Part shown: in pieces, positions 34,438 to 43,650 of the stretch
Numbering within the stretch: the stretch's first letter is position 1
How the letters are laid out: each line of letters opens with the position of its first letter
NCBI GenBank assembly: GCA_016794585.1
Contig: JAEUJM010000001.1
Coordinates: 124,001 to 188,000, forward strand
Direction: 5' to 3'
From: Acidimicrobiales bacterium
Lineage (GTDB): Bacteria; Actinomycetota; Acidimicrobiia; Acidimicrobiales; DATDAH01
Length of the DNA stretch: 64,000 nucleotides
The notes under the pieces: model-generated
What the model was told of the DNA's origin: nothing
Database searches by the model: none
Seen by the model: the letters and a program-made list of their open reading frames with translations, nothing else
Position numbers and translations under genes: made by a program

Positions 34438-36717
34438 TCAGGGCGACGCGGGAGCCGTCGCGGCGCCGTCGAGCAGCTGCGGGAGGATCATCACGCGGTT
34501 GCGACCGAGTCGCTTGGCCTCGTAGAGGGCGCCGTCGGCCCGGGCCAGGAGCCGATCGGGGGTGTCGCCGGCGCTCCAGGTGGACACCCCCGCGGACGCC
34601 CCGGGCTTGCTGGACAGCACGAGTCGCTCGAGCACGCTCGTCGCCTCGGGCACCGGGCACGAGGGCAGGATGACCACGAACTCGTCGCCGCCGTAGCGGG
34701 CGAGGATGTCCGAGCCGCGCAGCGCCGCCCGCCACCGGTCGGCCACGCCGGCCAGCACCCGGTCGCCCATCTCGTGGCCGTGCGTGTCGTTGACCGATTT
34801 GAAGTGGTCGAGGTCGACGACGGCGACGCACAGCGGCTGCCCGGTCCGTTGGGCCCGGGCGATCTCGCGCCCGAGGAGGCCGGCCAGGGCCAGGCGGTTG
34901 GGCAGGCCGGTGAGCACGTCCGTGTGCGCGAGGGCCCGCATCTGCTCGCTCAGCCAGCCGGTCACCGTCCCCGCCACGAAGACCGTGCCCATGACGATCA
35001 CCCAGATCGACGCGGGCGCGGGAAGGCCGACGGCGAGGAGGGCGCCGGCGTAGAGCGCGCCGGCGAGGCCCACGTGGGCGGCGGCGGCGCGCCAGGAGAA
35101 GAAGTAGGCCGCGTAGAGGGCGACCCAGACGTAGTAGGTCGACGTCGTGATGGAGGCGTCGCTGCCCTCGGACACCACCACGCCGGCGGTGATCATCACC
35201 GTGCCGCCCGCGAGCAGGAGGTGGAACGCGGCGTTGGGCAGGCGATCACCCACCCAGAAGAGTGCCAGCGCGGTCGGCAGGCCGAGCCCCGAGATGGCGG
35301 CCGACAGCCACCAGGTGACCTCCGGGGGGTGGGGGAGCAGGAGCGCGGCCCACGAGAGGGCCGCGCCGGCCGCGAAGAACACGGCGAGGGCCCGGGCCTG
35401 GACCGCGGCGGAGCCGACGTCGCCCGCGAGCTCCCGGGAGACCCAGCGCGCCAAGGGGACGGGCGACGGTTGCGGGCCGGCCGGGGTTCCGGTCGGCGCG
35501 CCCTCGGCGGTTCGGGTGACGGCGTGCCGGGCGTCGGCCCGGAGCAGCCCGGCGACGACGTCGGGAGGCTGCGGGGGCGAGAACAGGTAGCCCTGGGCCA
35601 GGTCGCAGTCGACGGCGGCGAGGGCGGCGAGCTGGTCGGCGGCCTCGACGCCCTCGGCGATCGTGGTCTTGCCGAGATCGTGGGCGAGGCTGACGATGGC
35701 GCCGACGATCGTGGCGGCCTCGGTGTCGCCGGCCATGCCGGCCACGAACTCCTGGTCGACCTTGACGACGTCGACGGGCAGTTGGCGCAGGTAGCTCAGC
35801 GACGAGTACCCCGTGCCGAAGTCGTCGACCGCGATGCGGACGCCGAGCGCCTTCAACTCGAGCAGCCGGGCGGTGGACTCGGCGACGTCTTCGACCAGCG
35901 CGCTCTCCGTCACCTCGAGGTGCAGGAGTGAGGGGTCGAGGCCGGTCTCCCGCAGCACCCTCGCGATCACCTCCGTGACGTCCGGGCGGGCGAGCTGTCG
36001 ACTCGAGAGGTTGACGGCCATGGTCAGTGGGCGGCCCGGGCGCTGGTCGTTCCACTCGACGACCTGGCGGCACGCGGTCTCGAGGACGAAGGCGCCGATG
36101 GGCACGATCATGTCGTTGGCCTCGGCATCGGGCACGAAGGCGGCCGGCGACAGCAGGCCGTGCTCCGGGTGCTCCCACCGCACGAGGGCCTCGAACCCGA
36201 CGATATGGGGGTCGGCGCCGACCACCACCACGGGCTGGTAGTGCACGGTGAACTGCCGCTGCTCGAGGCCGTCGTGCATGGCGTTCTCGAGCTCGAGGGC
36301 GGCCAGCTCGTCCTTGACCGAGCCCGACGACCGTTCGATGAGCAACGTGATGGTCGTGCCGATGAGCACGAACAGGAAGGTGCGCACGATCCACTCGGCG
36401 CTGGACTGGGCCACGCCCGTGGCGACCTCGGCGGGCATGACCGGCCCGCTCAGCAACCCGGCGGCGACGGCGGTCACGAAGGCGCCGCCCAGACCGAAGC
36501 GCACGCCGGCGAACACGATGGGCAGGTAGAACCAGTGGGGCGGCACCTGGTCGACGCCGCCGAGCCAGTAGGTGAGGGCGGTGCACGCTCCGAGCTGGAG
36601 CAGGACCATGCCCACCCCCTCGTGCGTGGAGGCGCCGAGGGGCACGGCGAGCACGCGCGTGACCCAGCGGTCCCGACGGCGGGGGGCCGGTGAGCCGGGC
36701 GCGGCGCGCGGATCCAT
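34438..36717 (-). CDS. Membrane protein with EAL then GGDEF domain
   Basis: Predicted 759 aa c-di-GMP enzyme with an unusual order. Membrane segments about 12-110; EAL domain about 140-395 with FEALVRW, VNLSSRQL, DDFGTGYSSLSYL and EGVE intact; a second membrane module of about six helices (about 435-590); and a C-terminal GGDEF domain about 605-755 with ARYGGDEFVV intact. In most dual proteins GGDEF precedes EAL. Both domains look catalytically able, so the balance must be regulated. ATG 36717 follows GGAGAGGGG; ATG 36729 is an alternative. It diverges from the dCTP deaminase gene. Confidence 0.92.
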   Translation of the reverse strand: MDPRAAPGSPAPRRRDRWVTRVLAVPLGASTHEGVGMVLLQLGACTALTYWLGGVDQVPPHWFYLPIVFAGVRFGLGGAFVTAVAAGLLSGPVMPAEVATGVAQSSAEWIVRTFLFVLIGTTITLLIERSSGSVKDELAALELENAMHDGLEQRQFTVHYQPVVVVGADPHIVGFEALVRWEHPEHGLLSPAAFVPDAEANDMIVPIGAFVLETACRQVVEWNDQRPGRPLTMAVNLSSRQLARPDVTEVIARVLRETGLDPSLLHLEVTESALVEDVAESTARLLELKALGVRIAVDDFGTGYSSLSYLRQLPVDVVKVDQEFVAGMAGDTEAATIVGAIVSLAHDLGKTTIAEGVEAADQLAALAAVDCDLAQGYLFSPPQPPDVVAGLLRADARHAVTRTAEGAPTGTPAGPQPSPVPLARWVSRELAGDVGSAAVQARALAVFFAAGAALSWAALLLPHPPEVTWWLSAAISGLGLPTALALFWVGDRLPNAAFHLLLAGGTVMITAGVVVSEGSDASITTSTYYVWVALYAAYFFSWRAAAAHVGLAGALYAGALLAVGLPAPASIWVIVMGTVFVAGTVTGWLSEQMRALAHTDVLTGLPNRLALAGLLGREIARAQRTGQPLCVAVVDLDHFKSVNDTHGHEMGDRVLAGVADRWRAALRGSDILARYGGDEFVVILPSCPVPEATSVLERLVLSSKPGASAGVSTWSAGDTPDRLLARADGALYEAKRLGRNRVMILPQLLDGAATAPASP

Positions 36718-36765
36718 GCCCCTCTCCATCGGCCGGGGCCGCCGGGCGTTGACCCCGGGGGCGAG

Positions 36766-36771
36766 TACGCT
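36766..36771 (+). promoter_or_regulatory. -10 box for the dCTP deaminase gene (leaderless)
   Basis: TACGCT followed by eight nt and ATG 36780, without Shine-Dalgarno. Confidence 0.5.
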
Positions 36772-36779
36772 CCCGCCGG

Positions 36780-37946
36780 ATGGACGAGGGGGCCCCTGAC
36801 ACCGCGCCGGACGGCGCCGACCCGGTGCTGCCCCACGGTGCCCAGGGGGTGCTGCCCAGCCAGATGCTCGAGCGGGCCATCGCCGCGGGCTGGATCGGCG
36901 CCACCTACGACAAGATCCCCACCGACGCCATCCAGCCCGCCAGCGTGGACCTGCGCCTCGGCGAGCGGGCCTACCGCGTGCGGGCCAGCTTCCTGCCCGA
37001 CGACGACACCGTCGAGGCCAAGCTCGACGACCTCGTGGTGGACGAGCTCGACCTGCGCGACGAGGGCGCAGTGCTCGAGACCAACCGGCCCTACCTGATC
37101 CCCCTCATCGAGGAGCTGGCCCTGCCCCCCGGCGTGCGGGCCCGCACCAACCCCAAGAGCTCGACGGGGCGCCTCGACGTGTTCACCCGGGTCATCACCG
37201 ACCACAGCTACCGCTTCGACGAGATCGACGCCGGCTACCAGGGCCGGCTCTGGCTCGAGGTGGTCCCCCTGTCGTTCACCGTGCGGGTCAAGCACCGCCT
37301 CGCGCTCAACCAGCTGCGCCTCGTGAGCGGCCGGGCCGGCCTCACCGACGACGAGCTGCACGAGCGCCACGCCCGCGAACCGTTCCTGTTCCGCGGCGAC
37401 GAGCCCGTCTCCGATGCCGAGCTGGCGACCGCAGACGGGCTCTTCCTCAGCCTCGACCTCGAAGGCGACGAGTCCGGGCGGGTCGGCTACCGCGCCAAGG
37501 GCAACGCCCCGCTGCTCGACATGGGCCAGGTGCGCACCCACGCGCCCGCCGACTACTGGGAGCCCGTGCCCCGCGAGGGCGGCGACCGCATCATCTTGGA
37601 CCCGGAGCGCTTCTACCTGCTCCTGTCGGACGAGAGCGTGCGCGTCCCGCCGGACCTCGCCGCCGAGATGACCGCCTATGACCCCACCAGCGGTGAGCTG
37701 CGCACGCACTACGCCGGGTTCTTCGACCCCGGCTTCGGCTACGACCGCGACGGCGCCATGCACGGCTCACGGGCCGCCCTCGAGGTGCGGGCCCACGACG
37801 TGCCCTTCCTCATCGAGCACCGCCAGCCCGTCTGCAAGCTCACCTTCGAGCAGATGATCGAGCCGCCGGCGAAGCTGTACGGCGCCGACATCGGCAGCAA
37901 CTACCAGGGCCAGGTCGAGACCCTGGGGAAGCACTTCAAGCGCTGA
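36780..37946 (+). CDS. dcd: 2'-deoxycytidine 5'-triphosphate deaminase, double-domain type
   Basis: Predicted 388 aa enzyme that deaminates dCTP to dUTP for thymidylate supply. The N-terminal half carries IQPASVDLRLGERAYRVRASFLP, ARTNPKSSTGRLDVFTRVITD and GYQGRLWLEVVPLSF; the C-terminal half repeats the dUTPase-like fold with a GFFDPGFGYD block and VPFLIEHRQPVCKLTFEQM. The length is about twice that of the usual one-domain dCTP deaminase and fits the longer family found in some proteobacteria. Cytosolic. The strand opposite the diverging EAL-GGDEF gene carries its -10 box. Confidence 0.88.
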   Translation: MDEGAPDTAPDGADPVLPHGAQGVLPSQMLERAIAAGWIGATYDKIPTDAIQPASVDLRLGERAYRVRASFLPDDDTVEAKLDDLVVDELDLRDEGAVLETNRPYLIPLIEELALPPGVRARTNPKSSTGRLDVFTRVITDHSYRFDEIDAGYQGRLWLEVVPLSFTVRVKHRLALNQLRLVSGRAGLTDDELHERHAREPFLFRGDEPVSDAELATADGLFLSLDLEGDESGRVGYRAKGNAPLLDMGQVRTHAPADYWEPVPREGGDRIILDPERFYLLLSDESVRVPPDLAAEMTAYDPTSGELRTHYAGFFDPGFGYDRDGAMHGSRAALEVRAHDVPFLIEHRQPVCKLTFEQMIEPPAKLYGADIGSNYQGQVETLGKHFKR

Positions 37947-37949
37947 CCG

Positions 37950-37999
37950 CTGGCTCCTCGTCCCTCGGAGCGGCTTCGCCATCCGGTTCGTCGGTGTGC
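37950..37999 (-). repeat. Dispersed repeat, copy F (between convergent genes)
   Basis: Minus-strand reading: CACACCGACGAACCGG, then GATGGCGAAGCCGCTCCGAG and GGACGAGGAGCCAG. It lacks the GGAGCGGAGC upstream part. The same ACGAGGAGCCAG end occurs in copy E. It fills the gap between the ends of dcd and the Lrp-type gene. Confidence 0.75.
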
Positions 38000-38012
38000 C
38001 GCGGTCCCGCCG

Positions 38013-38480
38013 TCACCGCACGCCCCAGGCGTAGGTCTGCTTCTCGAGGTGGAGGTAGGGGAAGGCGTCGGCGGAGCGGACGCCGGGGAGGGTGCGGATG
38101 CGGTCGTTGAGCAAGTCGAGCAGCTCGTCGGTGCCCTCGCACACCGTCTCGACGAGCACGTCGTAGCCGCCGGAGGTGACCACGACGTAGTCGATCTCGT
38201 CGATGGCGGCCAGGGTGCGGGCCAGCGCCCGCAGGTCGCCGTCGGCGCGGATGCCGATCATGGCCTCGAGGTTGAAGCCGAGCGCGAGGGGATCGGTGAC
38301 GGCCACCACCTGCATCACGCCGCGCTCGATGAGGCGTTGGACGCGCTGGCGGGCGGCGGCCTGCGACAGTCCCACCGCCGGCCCGAGCCGCGCGTACGGC
38401 AGGCGCCCGTCGATCTGGAGCTCGGTGATGATGCGCTTGTCGATGTCATCGAGGGGGACGGGGTCGGGCGCGGCGGCCAT
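38013..38480 (-). CDS. Lrp/AsnC-family transcriptional regulator
   Basis: Regulator of 155 aa: an N-terminal helix-turn-helix (DDIDKRIITELQIDGRLPYARLGPAVGLSQAAARQRVQRLIERG) and a C-terminal RAM/AsnC ligand domain (VVVTSGGYDVLVETVCEGTDELLDLLNDRIRTLPGV). These proteins sense amino acids or related amines and control catabolic operons. It diverges from the aldehyde-dehydrogenase/aminotransferase pair and is the likely local regulator. CAATCT lies six nt before the ATG on its strand, inside the operator-like region, which fits autoregulation and a leaderless start. Confidence 0.93.
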   Translation of the reverse strand: MAAAPDPVPLDDIDKRIITELQIDGRLPYARLGPAVGLSQAAARQRVQRLIERGVMQVVAVTDPLALGFNLEAMIGIRADGDLRALARTLAAIDEIDYVVVTSGGYDVLVETVCEGTDELLDLLNDRIRTLPGVRSADAFPYLHLEKQTYAWGVR

Positions 38481-38590
38481 CGAGACAGATTGTCACAGAT
38501 GGGCTAGCATCTGACGATCGAATCCGTCGTCTGTCGACACGTTGACGACGGAATCACTCGCACGAACGCGAACGACCATCCGGAGGGGAC
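38481..38590. promoter_or_regulatory. Divergent operator region between the Lrp-type gene and the aldehyde dehydrogenase
   Basis: Contains ACAGAT twice (38486-38491 region and 38495-38500), the interrupted palindrome CAGATG-N6-CATCTG (38496-38513), and an 11-bp inverted repeat AATCCGTCGTC / GACGACGGAAT (38521-38531 and 38544-38554, one mismatch) flanking TGTCGACA. A dense array like this suits Lrp-type wrapping; binding is inferred. Confidence 0.55.
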
Positions 38591-40024
38591 ATGCCCGACC
38601 AGAACTTCATCGGCGGCGAGTGGGTGCCGGCGCAGAGCGGCGCCACCGACGCCGTCCTCGATCCCGCCACGGGCCTGAGCCTGGCCGAGGTCGCCTCCAG
38701 CGACAAGGCCGACGTCGACGCCGCGGTGGCCGCGGCCGCTGCGGCCTTCGCCGGCGAGTGGGGCCAGTCGACCCCGGGTGATCGCGCCAACGCCCTCTGG
38801 AAGCTGGCCGAGGTGCTCGACGAGCACAGCGACGAGCTGGGCAAGCTCGAGAGCCAGAACGTGGGCAAGCCCATGAACACCATGGCCGACGAGATGGGGC
38901 AGATGGTCGACCACCTGCGCTTCTTCGCCGGCGCCGCCCGCACCCTCGAAGGCCGCGCCGCCGGCGAGTACATGGCGGGCTACACCTCGATGCTGCGCCG
39001 CGACCCGCTCGGCGTGGTCGGCTCCATCACCCCGTGGAACTACCCGCTCATGATGGCGATCTGGAAGATCGGCCCGGCGCTCGCCACCGGCAACACCGTG
39101 GTGCTCAAGCCGTCCGAGCTCACCCCGCTCACCACCCTGCGGATGGCCGAGCTCATCGCCGAGCACGACATCCTCCCCGCCGGCACCCTCAACGTGGTCA
39201 CCGGCCAGGGCCCCACCGCCGGCGCGTCGCTCGTCACCCACCCCGAGGTCCGGCTGATCTCGCTCACCGGCAGCGTCGGCACCGGCAAGGCCATCGCCAA
39301 GGCCGCGTCCGACAGCCTCGCCCGGGTCCACCTCGAGCTCGGCGGCAAGGCACCCGTGCTGGTGTTCGACGACGCCGACCTCGAGACCGTCATCGAGGCG
39401 ATCAAGATCGGCGGCTACTACAACGCCGGCCAGGACTGCACCGCCGCGTCCCGCGTGGTCGCCGCCCCCGGTATCTACGACGACCTGGTCGCCGGCCTGG
39501 CCGACGCGGTGTCGTCGCTGCCGCTGGGCGACCCGACCGACGAGGCCATCGACCTCGGCCCGGTGATCTCGAGCGCGCAGCGCGAGCGCATGGCGGGCAT
39601 GGTCGAGCGGGCCAAGGAGGCCGGCGCCGAGGTCGTGACCGGCGGCGCCAAGGTCGGCGGCGACGGCTTCTTCTTCGAGCCCACCGTCGTGGCCGGCCCC
39701 GCCCAGGACGCGGAGATCGTCCAGAAGGAGGTCTTCGGCCCGGTGGTGAGCGTCCAGCGCTTCGCCGACGAGGACCAGGCCGTCGCCTGGGCCAACGGCG
39801 TCGACTACGGCCTCGCCGCCAGCGTCTGGACCCGCGACGTCGGCCGGGCCATGCGCCTGTCGAAGGCCCTCCAGTTCGGCACCGTGTGGGTCAACGACCA
39901 CATCCCCCTCACCCCCGAGATGCCCCACGGCGGCTTCAAGCAGTCGGGGTACGGCAAGGACATGTCGGTGTACGCCCTCGAGGCCTACACCGAGATCAAG
40001 CACGTCATGATCAGCCACACGTGA
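38591..40024 (+). CDS. Aldehyde dehydrogenase, gamma-aminobutyraldehyde dehydrogenase-like
   Basis: NAD-dependent aldehyde dehydrogenase of 477 aa. Seen: [12 protein letters not shown] at the start, [35 protein letters not shown], the Glu in [21 protein letters not shown] with the nucleophilic Cys, and [13 protein letters not shown]. The overall pattern resembles PatD/YdcW-type enzymes that oxidise 4-aminobutanal from putrescine to GABA, but specificity is inference. GGAGGGG lies five nt before the ATG. It is controlled from the Lrp-type operator region and is followed by an aminotransferase in the same direction. Confidence 0.92.
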   Translation: MPDQNFIGGEWVPAQSGATDAVLDPATGLSLAEVASSDKADVDAAVAAAAAAFAGEWGQSTPGDRANALWKLAEVLDEHSDELGKLESQNVGKPMNTMADEMGQMVDHLRFFAGAARTLEGRAAGEYMAGYTSMLRRDPLGVVGSITPWNYPLMMAIWKIGPALATGNTVVLKPSELTPLTTLRMAELIAEHDILPAGTLNVVTGQGPTAGASLVTHPEVRLISLTGSVGTGKAIAKAASDSLARVHLELGGKAPVLVFDDADLETVIEAIKIGGYYNAGQDCTAASRVVAAPGIYDDLVAGLADAVSSLPLGDPTDEAIDLGPVISSAQRERMAGMVERAKEAGAEVVTGGAKVGGDGFFFEPTVVAGPAQDAEIVQKEVFGPVVSVQRFADEDQAVAWANGVDYGLAASVWTRDVGRAMRLSKALQFGTVWVNDHIPLTPEMPHGGFKQSGYGKDMSVYALEAYTEIKHVMISHT

Positions 40025-40042
40025 GTCGGGGGCGAGCGGGCG

Positions 40043-40124
40043 TGAGGCTGCGAAGCGGAGCGGAGCAGCACAACAGTCGAGAGTCGGATCCCGAAGGGGC
40101 GACGACGGAGGAGGAGCAAACGAT
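40043..40124 (+). repeat. Dispersed repeat, copy D (upstream of the aminotransferase)
   Basis: Diverged copy: GCTGCGAAGCGGAGCGGAGC, then AGAGTCGGATCCCGAAGGGG and ACGACGGAGGAGGAGC, ending just before ATG 40125. It supplies GGAGGAGGAG as the ribosome binding site. Confidence 0.75.
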
Positions 40125-41480
40125 ATGAGTGACCAGATCATGGACCGGGCCCACGCCATCATCGAGCGGGAGGGCGCGGCCATGCAGGCGCGCACGCCGA
40201 AGTCGGCCGCCCTCTTCGAGCGGGCGGTGCGATCGCTGCCGCTCGGCGTGGCCTCGTCCTTCCAGGCCGCCGACCCGTACCCGATCTACCTCGAGCGGGG
40301 CGAGGGCAGCCACGTGTGGGACGTCGACGGCAACGAGTACGTCGACTACCACTCCGGCTTCGGCGTCAACGCCGTGGGCCACGCCCACCCGAAGATCGTC
40401 GAGGCCGTCTCCGACGTCGTGCGCCGTGGCACCCACTTCGCGGTGACCACCGAGCTCACCGTGGCCTTCGCCGAGGAGCTGTGCCGGCGCTTCAACATGG
40501 ACCAGGTGCGGTTCTGCAACTCGGGCACCGAGGCCACCATGGACGCCATCCGCATCGCCCGGGCGTACACCGGCCGCGACAAGGTGCTGAAGATCGAGGG
40601 GTCGTACCACGGGCACCACGACACGGTGATGTTCTCGGTGGTGCCCGACACCAACGAGATGGGCGACCGCGAGAACCCGCAGTCGACCCCGATGTCCAAG
40701 GGCATCCCGGCCGAGATGGCGCTGGACACCCTCGTGGTGCCCTACAACGACGCGCCGGCCCTCGAGCGCATGCTCGGCGAGCGCGGCAGCGAGATCGCCT
40801 GTCTGATCATGGAGCCGGTGATGATGAACATCGGCCTCGTCCTGCCCGACGAGGGGTACCTCGCCGAGGTTCGGCGCATCTGCACCGCCCACGGCGTGGT
40901 CCTCATCTTCGACGAGGTGAAGTGCGGCGCCACCATCGCCGCCGGCGGGGCCACCGAGCTCTTCGGCGTGCAGCCCGACCTCGCCTGCTTCGCCAAGGCC
41001 ATCGGCGGCGGCACGCCGACGGCGGCCTTCGGCGGCAAGGCCGAGGTGATGGACGTCATCGCCAACGGGGCGGCCCAGCAGGGCACGTTCAACGGCAACC
41101 CCCTCGTGGCCGCCGCGGGTCTGGCCGCCCTCACGGAGGTGCTCACCCCCGACGCCTACGAGCACATGGCCAAGCTGGGCGCCCGCCTCGCCACCGGTTG
41201 CCGCGACGCCATCGCCGAGCACGGCATCCCCGCCAACGTGGTCGACCTCGGCTGCAAGGGCTGCGTCTGCTACCGCCCCGAGCCGCTGCGCAACTTCCGC
41301 GACTTCCTCGAGACGAACGCCACGCTGTTCGCGGCCTCGTGGGCGTGGGTCATCAACCGGGGCATCTTCATGACCCCGGGCGACGAGGAGCAGTGGACCA
41401 TCTCGGCGCAGCACACCGAGGAGGACATCGATCGCTACGTGGACGTGTTCGGGGCCTTCTGCGCTGAGCTGGCCTCCTAG
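40125..41480 (+). CDS. Class III aminotransferase, glutamate-1-semialdehyde-aminomutase-like
   Basis: PLP enzyme of 451 aa. Seen: YLERGEGSHVWDVDGNEYVDY, FCNSGTEATMDAIRIARA (phosphate cup), IEGSYHGHHD, LIFDEVKCG (Asp to the pyridine ring) and CFAKAIGGGTPTAAFGG with the PLP-binding Lys. It resembles the GSA-aminomutase branch, but lying beside an aldehyde dehydrogenase rather than heme genes it more likely transaminates an amine or omega-amino acid. The ATG follows repeat copy D. It ends 84 nt before the chosen start of the PAS-GGDEF gene. Confidence 0.9.
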   Translation: MSDQIMDRAHAIIEREGAAMQARTPKSAALFERAVRSLPLGVASSFQAADPYPIYLERGEGSHVWDVDGNEYVDYHSGFGVNAVGHAHPKIVEAVSDVVRRGTHFAVTTELTVAFAEELCRRFNMDQVRFCNSGTEATMDAIRIARAYTGRDKVLKIEGSYHGHHDTVMFSVVPDTNEMGDRENPQSTPMSKGIPAEMALDTLVVPYNDAPALERMLGERGSEIACLIMEPVMMNIGLVLPDEGYLAEVRRICTAHGVVLIFDEVKCGATIAAGGATELFGVQPDLACFAKAIGGGTPTAAFGGKAEVMDVIANGAAQQGTFNGNPLVAAAGLAALTEVLTPDAYEHMAKLGARLATGCRDAIAEHGIPANVVDLGCKGCVCYRPEPLRNFRDFLETNATLFAASWAWVINRGIFMTPGDEEQWTISAQHTEEDIDRYVDVFGAFCAELAS

Positions 41481-41550
41481 GTTCCGGGCCGGTCCGACCG
41501 CACTGCGTGGTCGGGCCGGCACGTGCTGCGTCAGGAAGAACCCGACGGGG

Positions 41551-41556
41551 TAACCT
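41551..41556 (+). promoter_or_regulatory. -10 box for the CHASE-PAS-GGDEF gene (leaderless)
   Basis: TAACCT followed by eight nt and GTG 41565. This favours the internal GTG over the one at 41523. Confidence 0.5.
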
Positions 41557-41564
41557 CGGGCGCA

Positions 41565-43556
41565 GTGAGATCCCGGCGCTCGCCCCTGGCGATCGCGCTG
41601 GTCGTCCTGATCGGCGGGCTGGTGACCAGCGTGGTCGCGTCCGCCGTCTGGCGTGCGGTGCTGCGCGACGACGCCTCGACGTCGTTCACCGGCGCCGCCA
41701 CCGAAGTCGAGGACGACCTCGCGGCCCGGCTCGACGCCCTCGCCGTCGCCGCCCGGTCGACCCGCACCGAGCTCGCCGATGGCGACGACCCCGTCACGCA
41801 GCGCTCGTTCGAGCGGGCGGCGGCCACGGCCACCGCCGACCTCGACCCGGGGGACGCCGCCAGCGTCGTGTACGTGCAGCCCGCCTCGGGGACCGTCGCC
41901 CTCGACGAGTTGCGGGCCGAGGTCCAGGCCCGGGGGGTGCCCGGGTTCGACGTCAACAACCCGACGGGAGGCGACGAGCACCTGGTGGCCACCTTCGAGG
42001 CGCCGTCGCAGTCGGTGCCGGTGTTCGACGGGCTCGACCTCGCCACCGTCCCGGCCACACGGGCCGCCCTCGACGGCGCTCGGGTCGAGGGCCGGGCGGT
42101 GCTGAGCGACACGCTGGAGATGCTGCCCCGTGCCACGGCGCGCGCCTACCCGTCGCTGCGCCAGTCCGGTGTCGCCGTCGCGGTGCCGGTGTACCGGGGC
42201 GCCACCACTCCCACGACTCCGACGGGACGTATCGAAGGGCTCCAGGGCTGGGTGGTCGTGGTGAGCTCCGCGCAGGACCTGCTGGAGGCCGCCGTGGCCC
42301 CGACCGGCGGCGAGCTCGCCGCGCAGCTCGAGGACCTCGGCGACCCCGATGCGCCGGGACCCAGCACCCCCGAGGCCGGTCCCGTCCTCGTCGCCTCGAC
42401 CACGCTGGCCGACGGTGGGCCGGTCCAGGCGCTCGACGGCGCCGACCCGGACACGACGGCCGAGGCCTCGGTGGAGCGCCTCGGTCAGAGCTGGGCTCTG
42501 ACCGTGGTCGACGTCGACGGCTTCGGCGGCGCCACCACGCGCGAGCCCTTGTGGATCCTCGCCGGCGGAGCCACCCTCTCGGTCCTCCTCGCCGCCCTGG
42601 TCTGGAGCCTCGCCTCGACGAGAGCGTCGGCGCTGGCCATGGCGGCGGCCGCGACCGAGGAGGTCCGCCGCACGGAGGCCCGCTTCCGCGCCCTCGTGCA
42701 CAACCTGCCGGACCTCATCGTCGTCACCGACGACGAACGGACGATCTCGTTCGTCAGCCCCTCGGTGACCGCGCTGCTGGGGTGGACGTCGGAGGAGGCG
42801 CTGGGGGCGGTCCTCGCCACGGTCGTGCACCCCGACGACCGTGCCCGCTTCGAGCAGGCGCTCACCCAGGCGGCCGGTGGGGCCAGCATCGAGATACGCG
42901 TCCTCGCCAACGACGGCCAGTACCGGTGGTTCGAGGGCGCGGTCACGAACCTCTACGACGACCCGGCGGTCGAGGGCCTGGTCATCACCGCCCATGACAT
43001 CACCGCGCAGAAGGCGGTCGAGGACCGGCTCGCACACGAGGCGACGCACGATCCGCTCACCCACCTCCCCAACCGCGTGATCGTGAACGACCGTCTCGGC
43101 CACGCGCTGGAACGCGGTCGCCGCGACGGATCGCGGGCGGCGGCCATCTTCCTCGACATCGACGAGTTCAAGCAGGTCAACGACCGCTGGGGCCATGCCG
43201 CCGGCGATGAGCTCCTCCGGGAGGTGGCGGTGCGCGTCCAGCGGGCGGCCCGGTCCGCCGACACCGTGGGCCGCTACGGCGGCGACGAGTTCGTGGTGAT
43301 CTGCGAGAACCTGCCGTCGGCCGCCGACGCCCTGGTGGTGGCCGAGCGCATCCGCGACGAGGTGGCCCGGCCGGCGAGCGTCGACGGCGCGGAGGTGCTG
43401 GTGGGGACGTCCATCGGGGTCGCCCTCAGCATGGATGCGGACGAGACCACCCGCGACCTCATCGGCCGGGCCGACGCCGCCATGTACGAGGCGAAGTCGA
43501 AGGGCCGTGGCCGCATCGTCATCGACACCGAAGCCACCGCGGGCCTGGGCGACTGA
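41565..43556 (+). CDS. CHASE-PAS-GGDEF diguanylate cyclase
   Basis: Predicted sensory diguanylate cyclase of 663 aa. N-terminal membrane helix (about 9-31), an external CHASE-like sensor (about 35-330, with VVYVQPASG and VAVPVYRG segments), a second membrane helix (about 338-362), a PAS domain about 375-490 (FRALVHNLPDLIVVTDDERTISF) and a GGDEF domain about 495-655 with intact RYGGDEFVV. It makes c-di-GMP in answer to an outside signal. GTG 41565 is preferred because of the -10 box; GTG 41523 adds 14 unconserved residues. Confidence 0.9.
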   Translation: MRSRRSPLAIALVVLIGGLVTSVVASAVWRAVLRDDASTSFTGAATEVEDDLAARLDALAVAARSTRTELADGDDPVTQRSFERAAATATADLDPGDAASVVYVQPASGTVALDELRAEVQARGVPGFDVNNPTGGDEHLVATFEAPSQSVPVFDGLDLATVPATRAALDGARVEGRAVLSDTLEMLPRATARAYPSLRQSGVAVAVPVYRGATTPTTPTGRIEGLQGWVVVVSSAQDLLEAAVAPTGGELAAQLEDLGDPDAPGPSTPEAGPVLVASTTLADGGPVQALDGADPDTTAEASVERLGQSWALTVVDVDGFGGATTREPLWILAGGATLSVLLAALVWSLASTRASALAMAAAATEEVRRTEARFRALVHNLPDLIVVTDDERTISFVSPSVTALLGWTSEEALGAVLATVVHPDDRARFEQALTQAAGGASIEIRVLANDGQYRWFEGAVTNLYDDPAVEGLVITAHDITAQKAVEDRLAHEATHDPLTHLPNRVIVNDRLGHALERGRRDGSRAAAIFLDIDEFKQVNDRWGHAAGDELLREVAVRVQRAARSADTVGRYGGDEFVVICENLPSAADALVVAERIRDEVARPASVDGAEVLVGTSIGVALSMDADETTRDLIGRADAAMYEAKSKGRGRIVIDTEATAGLGD

Positions 43557-43650
43557 GCCCCTCGTCGACGCCGGCAGGAGGCGAGAGGTCAGCGACGGGG
43601 AAGCCAGCGGGGCAGCGGGTCGGTGAAGCCGGCGGCCCCCGGCCTCTGGT

